From NCBI GenBank assembly GCA_013141125.1, contig JABFRO010000001.1, positions 310,001 to 374,000 on the forward strand: a stretch of DNA of 64,000 nt, written 5' to 3'. Positions within the stretch are counted from its first letter, which is position 1; every line of letters begins with the position of its first letter. This document shows, piece after piece, positions 1 through 8,640 of this stretch. The translations under genes were made by a program, and so were the position numbers. The notes beneath the pieces are model-generated. The model made no database searches, was not told the DNA's origin, and was given only the letters and a program-made list of their open reading frames with translations. Source of the DNA: Methylophilaceae bacterium (GTDB lineage Bacteria > Pseudomonadota > Gammaproteobacteria > Burkholderiales > Methylophilaceae).

Positions 1-951
1 TTGCTGTTACAGCCCGAGCACCATCAGCAGCCATTCCCCTTTTTCTTTGTGCAAACAGCATTCTCTGAAGCACAGTGCGCTGCGCTTCTGCAGCTGTTTT
101 TGCAAAACCATGCTTGGCAACATCAGGACGGCGTGTTTTATCGTTGTTCGCTTTGCGACGTTACTGCGGCTATTCCCGCAACGTTTCAGGCCGAAATACT
201 CAATAGAATGCGCGAGATTACTGGATTGCCACTTGTTGATCGGATGCTGGTCACGGTGCAACGCATGTTGCCCGGACATGCCATTGGCATACACAGTGAC
301 CGGCCGCTGTTAGGCTATGAAATTGCGCGGTTGGTGGTGCAACTTAATAAGCAATGGCAACCCGAACATGGCGGTGTTCTGCAATTATTCTCATCGCCAC
401 AGGGTGAAGCTGTGGTCAGTGTTAATCCTGAATACAACCAGGCGGTTGGCTTTCTGCTGCATGCGGATTCTTATCATGCCGTAACCGAAGTTAGCCAGCA
501 ACGCCAATCCGTGGTCTTCAATTTCTGGCACATGGCAAACACGCCTGAACTGGCGGCGCACGTTGAGGCTTTGTTTGCCAACCTTCATTTCTCGGAATTT
601 CCGGCAGCACTTAATCCTATTGCCTCGGCGGCAGAATCGAGTTTGTCTGAAGAGCTGACCTATCGTGCAGGCACCGCCGCGATTGCACTGCATCGTTGGG
701 GCTATGACGCGGCAACTATTGTGACCGGTTATCAGCACAGCGCGGGGCTTTCCAGCTGCAATACCAGCGATGCGGAAACCTATGCCGCCGTGCTATTGGC
801 CGACTGGGTGGCCAATTTGTATCGGGATAGCTTTGACCTGATACGCTGGAATCACTTGCAAAACGCACTTGCCGGCATGGCAATGTTTCCGCGCCTGATG
901 CCCACGTGGCAGCTTTGTCTGCCGGAATGGAAATCATTGCTTCGGTCGTGA
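1..951 (+). CDS. 2OG-Fe(II) oxygenase-like protein (5' end may be cut)
   Basis: Probable 2-oxoglutarate/Fe(II)-dependent dioxygenase. Visible: a jelly-roll-like core with an HxD pair (His98, Asp100 in IGIHSD), a distal His near 159 (SYHAV) and an Arg near 168, the usual Fe(II) and 2-oxoglutarate ligands of the superfamily. The part after about residue 185 has no motif I recognise. The frame is open from base 1 (TTG), so the true start may lie upstream of the window. The substrate cannot be read from the sequence. It is separated by about 160 bp from the TetR gene and is probably not co-transcribed with it. Confidence 0.7.
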   Translation: MLLQPEHHQQPFPFFFVQTAFSEAQCAALLQLFLQNHAWQHQDGVFYRCSLCDVTAAIPATFQAEILNRMREITGLPLVDRMLVTVQRMLPGHAIGIHSDRPLLGYEIARLVVQLNKQWQPEHGGVLQLFSSPQGEAVVSVNPEYNQAVGFLLHADSYHAVTEVSQQRQSVVFNFWHMANTPELAAHVEALFANLHFSEFPAALNPIASAAESSLSEELTYRAGTAAIALHRWGYDAATIVTGYQHSAGLSSCNTSDAETYAAVLLADWVANLYRDSFDLIRWNHLQNALAGMAMFPRLMPTWQLCLPEWKSLLRS

Positions 952-1056
952 TGGTTGGTTTTCATACCATCATCACGGACTACCCAGCTTTCCCCTGTAG
1001 GCAAACTTTAATTATTATGCTTTGTTGCCGGTTGGAGATGTTTTTGCACATAGTTA

Positions 1057-1072
1057 TTGACTGTTCATTCAA
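1057..1072. promoter_or_regulatory. Putative TetR operator, copy 1
   Basis: TTGACTGTTCATTCAA, an imperfect palindrome (TTGA...TCAA) 42 bp before the TetR gene. It matches the element at 1712-1727 at 13 of 16 positions in the same orientation. Inferred to be the autoregulatory operator of the TetR protein. Confidence 0.5.
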
Positions 1073-1113
1073 TATTAAATAAACTGGCCTGACTTTAACG
1101 AGGTAAACTGAAA

Positions 1114-1695
1114 TTGGCCAGACCCAGAGAGTTCGATCATGCTTATGTGCTGGATAAAGCCGTAGAAGTATTTTGGTCTAAAGGCTATGAAGCCACATCG
1201 GTACAAGATCTGGTGGATGCAACCGGCTTGCACCGGGGTAGCTTGTATGGCGCTTTTGGTAGCAAGCAGCAATTGTTTATTCATGTGCTGGATAGATATG
1301 CGGATGTAGTGGTAAAAAAGTTGCTGGATATTTTGCAAGCCAATGCATCTGCCAAAACTGCTATCCGCCAATTTTTTGCAGCTGTGGTTGAGCATGTTAT
1401 TAACGGTGGTTCGTTGCGTGGTTGTCTGGTGACCAATTCAGCAGTTGAGCGCGCTTTGTGTGATAGTGATACTGCCGCCAAGGTGGGCATTAGCCTGGAT
1501 CGTATTGAAGCCGGGTTTTACCAGGCCTTGTTGCAGGCGCAAGCGGCAGAGGAGTTGAGCGCAGGCAAAAATTTGCGTGCAGTGGCGCGTTATTTGACCA
1601 GCAGTTTGCAGGGTTTGCTGGTCATAGGTAAAGTCAAAAGCGAGCGGCAGGCGCTGGAAGATGTAGTGGCAGTTACATTATTGGTATTGGATTGA
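1114..1695 (+). CDS. TetR/AcrR family transcriptional regulator
   Basis: Transcriptional repressor of the TetR family. The N-terminus (MARPREFD..VLDKAVEVFWSKGYEATSVQDLVDATGLHRGSLYGAFGSKQQLF) is a classic TetR helix-turn-helix at about residues 10-56. The rest is the helical ligand-binding domain, and total length (193 aa) is normal. It starts with TTG; GAGG lies about 10 bases upstream and no better start exists that keeps the conserved MARPREFD. Palindromes before this gene and before the next gene (1823) nearly match, so it probably represses itself and the EthD-like gene. The ligand is unknown. Confidence 0.85.
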   Translation: MARPREFDHAYVLDKAVEVFWSKGYEATSVQDLVDATGLHRGSLYGAFGSKQQLFIHVLDRYADVVVKKLLDILQANASAKTAIRQFFAAVVEHVINGGSLRGCLVTNSAVERALCDSDTAAKVGISLDRIEAGFYQALLQAQAAEELSAGKNLRAVARYLTSSLQGLLVIGKVKSERQALEDVVAVTLLVLD

Positions 1696-1711
1696 TTTTT
1701 TTGCTTAATTA

Positions 1712-1727
1712 TTGAATGTTTGTTCAA
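1712..1727. promoter_or_regulatory. Putative TetR operator, copy 2
   Basis: TTGAATGTTTGTTCAA, an imperfect palindrome 95 bp before the EthD-like gene, matching 13 of 16 bases of the element before the TetR gene. Two copies in front of neighbouring genes is the usual picture of a local TetR regulon. Confidence 0.5.
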
Positions 1728-1822
1728 ATTACAAGGAGAAACTTATCGAGATAAATCATGATTTCTGAAAAGTAGGGCATGGCAAAGCAACAACCATTTT
1801 TATTTACACAACGAGGTTAATT

Positions 1823-2146
1823 ATGTCTGAAGTCAAATTTATTGTGATCTACCCAACGCCAACTGATATTCCAGCATTTGAAAAAGTCTATCATGAAGAG
1901 CATGTGCCTTTGGCCGTGGAAAAATTGGTCGGCAAAACCCGTTTAGAAGCCACCAAAGTGCTGGCATCGCCACAAGGTGAGCCGCCGTATTATAGAATTG
2001 CCGAGATTTATTTTCCTTCATTGGCCGCACTACAAGCCTGCGCAGAGTCTGAAGGTGGAAAAGAAACAGTGGCACATGCCGTAAAAATCTCCAGTGGTGG
2101 CACGCCGATTTTTCTGGTAGCGGAGTCGGAAACTTTTACGTTTTAA
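1823..2146 (+). CDS. EthD family protein
   Basis: A 107-aa single-domain dimeric alpha-beta barrel protein of the EthD type (VKFIVIYPTPTDIPAFEKVYHEEHVPLA near the start, with the family's conserved HxP-like segment EEHVPL at residues 25-30). EthD proteins accompany monooxygenases in some pathways, but many, like this one, have no known reaction. A good ribosome site (GAGG, 7 bases before ATG) supports the start. It is probably controlled by the adjacent TetR regulator through the palindrome at 1712-1727. Confidence 0.75.
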   Translation: MSEVKFIVIYPTPTDIPAFEKVYHEEHVPLAVEKLVGKTRLEATKVLASPQGEPPYYRIAEIYFPSLAALQACAESEGGKETVAHAVKISSGGTPIFLVAESETFTF

Positions 2147-2168
2147 GGGTAATTTGAGGTTTTTCGAT

Positions 2169-2211
2169 GAATTCGGCAGGTTGGTAAATGTTCGCAGCAA
2201 CCTGCCGATTC
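2169..2211. terminator. Hairpin between convergent genes
   Basis: A 10-bp perfect stem CGGCAGGTTG / CAACCTGCCG (2174-2183 and 2198-2207), extended by four more pairs past a single-base bulge, with a 14-base loop. It lies between the convergent EthD and DUF481 genes, where a bidirectional terminator would be expected. No T-run follows on either strand, so intrinsic termination is not certain. Confidence 0.4.
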
Positions 2212-2337
2212 ATGTTTAGGACGATAAATAATAGCAAATCGCGCCTTACATCCATTTGGAATGCGCAGCAGGCATGTCAAGATTTGCATCAACAAGCGCC
2301 CGCCTAAGTGGCAAACAGAGGGCGATATCAGGATTCC

Positions 2338-3357
2338 CTACCAGCCGTATCCCAGGCTGAATAAATAGCGCGTATCCAGTGATTGTTTACCAGGAGCCGG
2401 ATGATCGAAGTAATCCGCTTGTATTTCATTGGTAAAGTTCACGCCTTTCCAGACTGGCACGCGAAACCCGGTACGGGTGCGAATAAACAAGTCTTCGTTG
2501 ATCAGGCCTTCATTGTTGTGAAATAGCTGCACGGTATGATTTAATACATATTGGTCATAGTTAACAGCCCAACGACCTGCAATACCGCTTCTGTCTTGCA
2601 GCTTTTGGGTGGGATTACCATATGAGTAATCATAAAAATTGGTATTCACATAAGTGGGGCCAGCTTCAACGGCTAAATTAAGATCAGGTGATTTGAAAAT
2701 CTGGTAACCCGCACCAACACCAAAAGCCGAGCGTAGCTCTATATCCTGAAAGCGATCGTTGGTAAACAGCCCATTGGTATAGCCGTACCATTTATCTGTA
2801 AAGTAATGTGCATAAGTGCCAAACAGCTGAAAATTTCGCGCGCTTAATTTTTTGCTGTCATCTGCATAGTTGTATTGTCCACCTACAGCAACACGATCCG
2901 TCACCATATCAAACACTACGCCAGCATCCATATGGTAAGACTGGCGATCGGTATTGCCGCCAGTAATAGCTCCACCAAAGTTGGCATTACCGCTAAAAAA
3001 CTTCGGCGGTGCTTTGTTGATGTCGGAGATATTGGCGAGTGGGATCGGTTGCGTTTGGAAAACACCTTCGTTTTTCAGGGTGATCGCACCGTCTTTACTC
3101 GCGCCAGCCAAGCCTTTTAACTCTTGCTTGTCTTTCAATATGACAGCCAGTGGCTGGTCGGAACTCAACGTTTCGACAGCATCCCATTTAATAATAATTT
3201 TATCGGCGTAATTGGTTTTTATCTCAAGCACATCACCGGATTTATTTAACACTGTACCTGTAATTTTGTCGCCATTCTTCAACAGCACTTCATCGGCGTG
3301 CGCTGTCATTGCGCATAGAGAGAGTGCAGCTATTTTCCATGATTTAATTGGTTTCAT
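2338..3357 (-). CDS. DUF481 family outer-membrane protein
   Basis: Predicted outer-membrane beta-barrel protein of the DUF481 (YdiY-like) family. It has an N-terminal signal peptide (about residues 1-21, cut after AHA). A small N-terminal domain (EVLLKNGDKITGTVLNKSGDVLEIKTNYADKIIIKWDAVETL) follows. The C-terminal two thirds are rich in alternating aromatic strands and end in FSLGYGW, a terminal strand with a C-terminal aromatic residue as expected of BAM substrates. Length (339 aa) fits the family. No function is known. It stands alone, convergent with the EthD gene. Confidence 0.8.
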   Translation of the reverse strand: MKPIKSWKIAALSLCAMTAHADEVLLKNGDKITGTVLNKSGDVLEIKTNYADKIIIKWDAVETLSSDQPLAVILKDKQELKGLAGASKDGAITLKNEGVFQTQPIPLANISDINKAPPKFFSGNANFGGAITGGNTDRQSYHMDAGVVFDMVTDRVAVGGQYNYADDSKKLSARNFQLFGTYAHYFTDKWYGYTNGLFTNDRFQDIELRSAFGVGAGYQIFKSPDLNLAVEAGPTYVNTNFYDYSYGNPTQKLQDRSGIAGRWAVNYDQYVLNHTVQLFHNNEGLINEDLFIRTRTGFRVPVWKGVNFTNEIQADYFDHPAPGKQSLDTRYLFSLGYGW

Positions 3358-4060
3358 CGAGAGGCCTTTTTCAATTGATTAGTAAACTGGCCGACTAAGT
3401 GTTTGCAAAGCCACGGGCTCGTAAGCAATAGCCGGGATTCCGAGGCGAGATTTTCATTCGCGGTTTAATGTGAAGATGGTTATTTGAATGAAAGTCAGCG
3501 CCAAGCGGAATATAAAGTACAAACTGACAGAAATAGATAAAGCGATGGGTAGTTAACAATCTTTAACACTATTTCCGTGTAATGTATTTACTGGATAGTC
3601 TTGTAAGTGCGGCATGGTAGAGATGGACTCACTCATTCACTCGCAGGCCTGATAAAACACTTGGATTCGCGCGTTGTTATATTGGTTGCTGGTAGTGTCT
3701 CAGCACTGAATGTGGGGTCAAGCTTTAATGTAACGGTACATAATCAGGTTAGTGGGGAATTGCCAGTCTTTTAATAAAAGTTTGAGTGATATTGCGATAT
3801 ACTGTCAGCTGTTATGTGGTTAACAGCAATAGGCTTGTAAGGTGCTTAAATCAAACCTTAATCGCACGAGTGAAATGATGTAGGTGCAGAATATCCATTA
3901 AAATTCGCCTGAGTTATTCAGATGTGACGAGATTAAGTGCCTCGCGCATTGCACTAGTGAAGCTCAAGTTTTGTTGCATTTACAATTTGGCATAAGCTTT
4001 GATTATTTTGAATAACAGATTTTTTGCCGCAAAGGCACGAGACTTTCGTCGCTACACCAT
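3358..4060. other. Intergenic region before nuoA
   Basis: About 700 bp between the divergent DUF481 gene and the nuo operon with no credible gene. I looked for a tRNA or secG, which often precede nuoA in betaproteobacteria, and saw neither. It should contain the promoters of both flanking units, but I cannot assign them with confidence. Confidence 0.5.
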
Positions 4061-4092
4061 CATTAACATTTGCTAACATTAACATTTGCTAA
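4061..4092 (+). repeat. Perfect 16-bp tandem duplication before nuoA
   Basis: CATTAACATTTGCTAA occurs twice without a gap (4061-4076, 4077-4092). The duplication ends 45 bp before the nuoA start, so it lies in the presumed leader of the nuo transcript. A third degenerate TTTGGCTAA follows at once. Confidence 0.8.
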
Positions 4093-4137
4093 GTTTGGCT
4101 AAATCTAGCCAGTGCTGGCTGTAACTGGGGTTTGAAC

Positions 4138-4494
4138 ATGCTGGAAAATTACTTTCCGATATTACTGTTCATTATCGTTGGCCTTGCCGTCGGTGTGGCA
4201 CCTATTGTTGTGGGTAAGCTACTTTCACCGCATCGACCCGATGATCAAAAAAACTCCCCCTATGAATGCGGGTTTGAAGCTTTTGAAGATGCGCGTATGA
4301 AGTTTGATGTGCGTTATTACCTGGTTGCAATTTTATTTATTTTGTTTGATCTGGAAATAGCTTTTCTTTTTCCTTGGGCAATCGTTATCAGAGAAATTGG
4401 ACTATTTGGTTATCTTGCCATGATGGCTTTTCTTGGTATCCTCGTCGTGGGTTTTGTTTATGAGTGGATGAAGGGCGCGCTGGAATGGGAATAA
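4138..4494 (+). CDS. nuoA: NADH-quinone oxidoreductase subunit A
   Basis: Membrane subunit of respiratory complex I, next to the quinone-site junction. Three transmembrane helices are visible, with the conserved loop [34 protein letters not shown] between the first two. The ATG at 4138 is preferred to the TTG two codons upstream because GGGG at 4127-4130 is 7 bases from the ATG but only 1 from the TTG. That gives 118 aa, normal for beta-type NuoA. First gene of a complete nuoA-N operon; nuoB starts 4 bases after its stop. Confidence 0.95.
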   Translation: MLENYFPILLFIIVGLAVGVAPIVVGKLLSPHRPDDQKNSPYECGFEAFEDARMKFDVRYYLVAILFILFDLEIAFLFPWAIVIREIGLFGYLAMMAFLGILVVGFVYEWMKGALEWE

Positions 4495-4498
4495 GTCT

Positions 4499-4975
4499 AT
4501 GAGCATAGAAGGTGTTTTAGAAAAAGGCTTCGTAACAACTACTCTGGATACTGTCATCAACTATACGCGCACAGGGTCCTTATGGCCGATGACGTTCGGT
4601 CTGGCTTGTTGCGCAGTGGAAATGATGCACGCTGGTGCCTCACGTTATGATCTGGATCGCTTTGGGATTGTATTTCGGCCTAGTCCGCGGCAATCGGATG
4701 TGATGATAGTGGCAGGCACTTTGGTAAACAAGATGGCTCCGGCCTTGCGCAAAGTCTATGACCAAATGGCGGAGCCGAGATGGGTAATATCCATGGGCTC
4801 TTGTGCTAACGGCGGAGGTTATTATCATTATTCATACGCCGTTGTGCGCGGATGTGACCGCATAGTTCCGGTAGATGTATACGTGCCTGGTTGTCCACCT
4901 ACGGCTGAAGCGTTGCTTTATGGCATCATTCAGTTGCAAAATAAAATCAAACGCACAAATACCATAGCGCGATAA
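4499..4975 (+). CDS. nuoB: NADH-quinone oxidoreductase subunit B
   Basis: Peripheral-arm subunit that carries the 4Fe-4S cluster N2, the last electron carrier before quinone. The ligands are visible as the tandem Cys37-Cys38, Cys102 (GSCANGGG) and Cys132 ([14 protein letters not shown]). Length 158 aa is normal. It sits between nuoA and nuoC with gaps of 4 and 7 bases, so it is translated from the same message. Confidence 0.97.
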   Translation: MSIEGVLEKGFVTTTLDTVINYTRTGSLWPMTFGLACCAVEMMHAGASRYDLDRFGIVFRPSPRQSDVMIVAGTLVNKMAPALRKVYDQMAEPRWVISMGSCANGGGYYHYSYAVVRGCDRIVPVDVYVPGCPPTAEALLYGIIQLQNKIKRTNTIAR

Positions 4976-4982
4976 TCTTAGT

Positions 4983-5606
4983 ATGAATACCTCTTTAAAT
5001 TTACGTAGTAAACAGTTGCTGCAAAATCTACAGCATGCATTACAAGCTAAAATATCAAATGCTTGTTCGTACGTGGGTGAGATTACAATCGAGTGCAATC
5101 ACGATGATTTATTGACGGTGGCTACTGTTTTACGCGATCACACCGAATTGAAGTTTGAACAATTAATAGATCTTTGTGGTGTGGATTATGTACATTTTAG
5201 CCAAGAAGTTGATGAACGTGTAGCTTCAACAAGTTCTCGATTTGCCACAGTCTATCATTTGCTTTCTGTCAGTTTGAATCATAGGGTTAGACTCAAGGTA
5301 TTTGCGCCCGATAACGACTTCCCAGTGCTTCCAACCTTGGTTAATATTTGGCCAGTAGCCAACTGGTTTGAACGTGAAGCTTTTGATCTTTTTGGCATTA
5401 TGTATGATGGACATCCTGATTTACGCCGATTGCTAACGGATTATGGTTTTGTCGGTCATCCTTTCCGCAAAGATTTCCCCATGATAGGCAATGTAGAAAT
5501 GCGTTACGATCCAGACCAGCAGCGTGTCATTTACCAACCTGTATCTATTGAGTTGCGTAACAACGTGCCACGGGTGATTCGTGCCGAGGGTTTTCATCAT
5601 GGCTGA
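4983..5606 (+). CDS. nuoC: NADH-quinone oxidoreductase subunit C
   Basis: 30-kDa-type subunit of complex I, located in the connecting module with NuoB and NuoD. The family block [40 protein letters not shown] lies at about residues 125-162. It is a separate gene of 207 aa, not fused to nuoD as in enterobacteria. Its last 8 bases overlap the start of nuoD. Confidence 0.96.
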   Translation: MNTSLNLRSKQLLQNLQHALQAKISNACSYVGEITIECNHDDLLTVATVLRDHTELKFEQLIDLCGVDYVHFSQEVDERVASTSSRFATVYHLLSVSLNHRVRLKVFAPDNDFPVLPTLVNIWPVANWFEREAFDLFGIMYDGHPDLRRLLTDYGFVGHPFRKDFPMIGNVEMRYDPDQQRVIYQPVSIELRNNVPRVIRAEGFHHG

Positions 5607-6852
5607 AATCAGAAATTACACCATGAACTTTGGCCCACAACATCCGGCTGCGCATGGTGTGTTACGTTTAGTGCTGGAGCTGGATGGTGAGGTGATTCAA
5701 CGCGCAGACCCGCATATCGGCTTATTACACCGAGCAACGGAGAAACTTGCAGAAAATCGCACCTATCTTCAGTCTGTGCCTTACATGGATCGGCTGGATT
5801 ACGTGTCTATGATGTCAAACGAGCATGCGTATGTCATGGTCATTGAAAAAATGCTGGGGTTGGAAGTCCCTGTGCGTGCTCAATATATTCGTGTGATGTT
5901 TGATGAGATTACGCGCATTCTTAATCATTTACTATGGTTGGGTGCTCATGCCCTTGATGTGGGGGCGATGACGGTTTTTCTCTATGCTTTTCGTGAGCGC
6001 GAAGATTTATTTGATTTGTACGAAGCCGTCTCAGGTGCACGTATGCATGCCGCCTATTACCGACCTGGTGGTGTTTATCGTGATTTGCCAGATCGTATGC
6101 CACAATATGATGAATCACCACTACGCAGCAAAGCCGATGTCAAACGCTTAAATGAAAATCGTCAGGGTTCCATGCTGGATTTCATTGAAGACTTTACCAA
6201 CCGCTTCCCAACCTATATAGATGAATATGAAACCCTGCTAACAGACAATCGTATTTGGAAACAACGGACAGTCGGCATTGGCGTCGTATCGCCGGAACGC
6301 GCGCTGGCTTTGGGCTTTACCGGACCGATGCTGCGCGGCTCCGGTATAGCGTGGGATCTGCGTAAAAAACAACCTTATGAAGTTTATGACAAGCTGGATT
6401 TTGATATTCCAATTGGTGTCAATGGCGACAGTTATGATCGCTACCTCGTGCGTATGGAAGAGTTTCGTCAATCGAATCGGATCATCAAGCAGTGCGTAGA
6501 GTGGTTACGCAACAATCCAGGTAAGGTAATTACTGATAATGCAAAAATCGCACCGCCACCGCGTGAGGGTATGAAGCTAGACATGGAAGCAATGATTCAT
6601 CACTTCAAGTTATTTACCGAAGGATTTCATATTCCCGCTGGTGAGGCCTATGCGGCTGTAGAACATCCAAAAGGCGAGTTTGGCATTTATATGATTTCTG
6701 ATGGTGCTAATAAACCTTATCGTCTAAAAATCCGTGCTCCTGGCTTCGCTCATTTGGCTGGTCTGGATGAAATGACACGTGGACACATGATTGCCGATCT
6801 GGTGGCGATTATAGGTACCCAGGATATTGTGTTTGGTGAGATTGACAGATAA
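5599..6852 (+). CDS. nuoD: NADH-quinone oxidoreductase subunit D
   Basis: 49-kDa-type subunit, homologous to the large subunit of NiFe hydrogenases, forming the quinone chamber with NuoB. Typical start [31 protein letters not shown] and typical C-terminus [15 protein letters not shown]. The ATG at 5599 is chosen over the GTG at 5581 because MAEIRNY is the conserved beginning. It overlaps nuoC by 8 bases, which suggests translational coupling. 417 aa. Confidence 0.96.
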   Translation: MAEIRNYTMNFGPQHPAAHGVLRLVLELDGEVIQRADPHIGLLHRATEKLAENRTYLQSVPYMDRLDYVSMMSNEHAYVMVIEKMLGLEVPVRAQYIRVMFDEITRILNHLLWLGAHALDVGAMTVFLYAFREREDLFDLYEAVSGARMHAAYYRPGGVYRDLPDRMPQYDESPLRSKADVKRLNENRQGSMLDFIEDFTNRFPTYIDEYETLLTDNRIWKQRTVGIGVVSPERALALGFTGPMLRGSGIAWDLRKKQPYEVYDKLDFDIPIGVNGDSYDRYLVRMEEFRQSNRIIKQCVEWLRNNPGKVITDNAKIAPPPREGMKLDMEAMIHHFKLFTEGFHIPAGEAYAAVEHPKGEFGIYMISDGANKPYRLKIRAPGFAHLAGLDEMTRGHMIADLVAIIGTQDIVFGEIDR

Positions 6853-6879
6853 ACCGAATAAATAAAAGACCTTAACAAT

Positions 6880-7356
6880 ATGCTATCTCAAGAATCGCTT
6901 AATAAAATAGAGTATGAACTCACTAAATACCCAGTCGAAAATCGTCAGGCTGCTGTGATGGCGGCTTTGCGTATTGCGCAAATGGAAAAAGGCTGGCTAT
7001 CAAAAGAAACCATTTCATATGTGGCTGATTATTTGAGGATTCCTGCAATCGCTGCGCTGGAAGTCGCTAGTTTTTTTAATATGTATGAGCTGGAGCCCGT
7101 TGGTAAATACAAAATTTCTGTTTGCACTAACATTTCCTGCATGTTGCGCGATGCCGAAGTGATTGTTGAGCACCTCAAACAGCGTCTTGACATTAAAGAT
7201 TTTAATGAAACCTCTGCTGATGGCAAGTTTACCTTGAAAGAAGGGGAGTGTATGGGGTGTTGCGGTGGGGCACCTTTATTTCATATCAATAATACAAAAA
7301 TGCACGAATACCTAACACCAGAAAAAGTTGATGAAATTTTAGCGGGGCTGGATTAA
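6880..7356 (+). CDS. nuoE: NADH-quinone oxidoreductase subunit E
   Basis: 24-kDa-type subunit of the NADH-oxidising module, carrying the 2Fe-2S cluster N1a. The thioredoxin-fold ligands are visible as Cys82-x4-Cys87 and Cys124-x3-Cys128 ([11 protein letters not shown]). Length 158 aa is usual. Its last base is the first base of nuoF, so the two are tightly coupled. Confidence 0.96.
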   Translation: MLSQESLNKIEYELTKYPVENRQAAVMAALRIAQMEKGWLSKETISYVADYLRIPAIAALEVASFFNMYELEPVGKYKISVCTNISCMLRDAEVIVEHLKQRLDIKDFNETSADGKFTLKEGECMGCCGGAPLFHINNTKMHEYLTPEKVDEILAGLD

Positions 7357-8639
7357 TGACTGCACTTTTAAATCAAGTTTGTTATCGCACCTTGGGTCAG
7401 GATAAGCCTCATGCGCTGGATAATTACCTGAAAGTTGGGGGTTACACAGAGTTAAAACGCATAGTGTCGGAAAAAGTAAAGGCAACGGATATTATCTCGG
7501 AAGTGAAACTTTCAGGTTTGCGTGGTCGTGGTGGAGCGGGGTTCCCTACTGGCCTTAAATGGAGCTTCATGCCACGTTATTACGATGGCATGAAATATGT
7601 CGTTTGCAATACGGACGAGGGCGAGCCTGGTACATTTAAAGACCGTGACATTATTCGTTACAACCCACACCAAGTGATTGAAGGTATGGCGATTGCCGCC
7701 TACACTTTGGGTGCGCGCGTTGGCTATAATTATATCCACGGTGAAATCTGGGAGGATTACGAAACCTTTGAAAAGGCTTTGCATGAGGCAGAAGCGGCTG
7801 GCTACCTGGGTGAAAATTTATTTGGTACAAACTTCAGCTTTAATCTCTATGCTGTGCATGGCTATGGTGCTTATATCTGCGGAGAAGAAACGGCTTTGAT
7901 GGAGTCGCTAGAAGGTAAAAAGGGACAGCCGCGATTCAAGCCGCCATTTCCTGCCAGTTATGGCGTATTTGGCAAACCTACCACCATTAATAACACTGAG
8001 TCTTTCGCTTCTATTCCGTGGATTATGCAACATGGTGGACAGGCTTTTCAGGATATGGGAGTTGCAGGCTCCGGGGGCAGCAAGATTTTTTCTGTATCGG
8101 GTCATGTTGAAAAACCAGGTAATTATGAAGTCAATATGGGTACACCCTTTGCTGATTTGCTGGCATTAACAGGCGGCATTTGGAAAGGCCGTCAACTCAA
8201 GGCCGTTATTCCAGGCGGCCCATCAACCGCAGTTATTCCAGCCGCTAAAATTTTGAGTGCTACCATGGATTACGATGGTTTATCCAAAGCCGGATCCAGC
8301 TTGGGTGCCGGCTCTGTAATTGTGATGGATGAAAGCACTTGCATGGTCAAAGCACTCAAACGCTTAACTTACTTCTTTTATGAGGAATCCTGTGGCCAGT
8401 GCACGCCTTGCCGTGAAGGTACCGGCTGGATTTACCGTATCATTAAGCGCATTGTTGACGGTCAGGGGAAAATGGAAGATCTGGATTTGCTTTCTGATCT
8501 TGGCAACAATATTTCTGGTCGTACCATTTGTGCTTTAGGCGATGCAGCGGCGACACCCGTGTTAAGCTTTATCAAGCATTTTCGTCCCGAATTTGAATAC
8601 TATATTCAACATGGCAAAAGCATGGTGACAGGTAAATAA
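7356..8639 (+). CDS. nuoF: NADH-quinone oxidoreductase subunit F
   Basis: 51-kDa-type subunit that binds NADH and FMN and starts electron flow in complex I. The glycine-rich nucleotide site [18 protein letters not shown] is near residue 55-70. The N3 4Fe-4S ligands are Cys346, Cys349, Cys352 ([11 protein letters not shown]) and Cys392 (TICALGDAA). 427 aa is a normal length. It overlaps nuoE by one base; nuoG starts 1 base later. Confidence 0.97.
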   Translation: MTALLNQVCYRTLGQDKPHALDNYLKVGGYTELKRIVSEKVKATDIISEVKLSGLRGRGGAGFPTGLKWSFMPRYYDGMKYVVCNTDEGEPGTFKDRDIIRYNPHQVIEGMAIAAYTLGARVGYNYIHGEIWEDYETFEKALHEAEAAGYLGENLFGTNFSFNLYAVHGYGAYICGEETALMESLEGKKGQPRFKPPFPASYGVFGKPTTINNTESFASIPWIMQHGGQAFQDMGVAGSGGSKIFSVSGHVEKPGNYEVNMGTPFADLLALTGGIWKGRQLKAVIPGGPSTAVIPAAKILSATMDYDGLSKAGSSLGAGSVIVMDESTCMVKALKRLTYFFYEESCGQCTPCREGTGWIYRIIKRIVDGQGKMEDLDLLSDLGNNISGRTICALGDAAATPVLSFIKHFRPEFEYYIQHGKSMVTGK

Positions 8640-8640
8640 C

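Noticed and set aside
3358-4060. Possible tRNA or secG before nuoA
   Set aside because: Expected from other betaproteobacteria, but no cloverleaf or SecG-like frame is visible.
4132-4137. TTG start of nuoA two codons upstream
   Set aside because: The GGGG ribosome site would be only one base from it; the ATG at 4138 fits spacing and family length.
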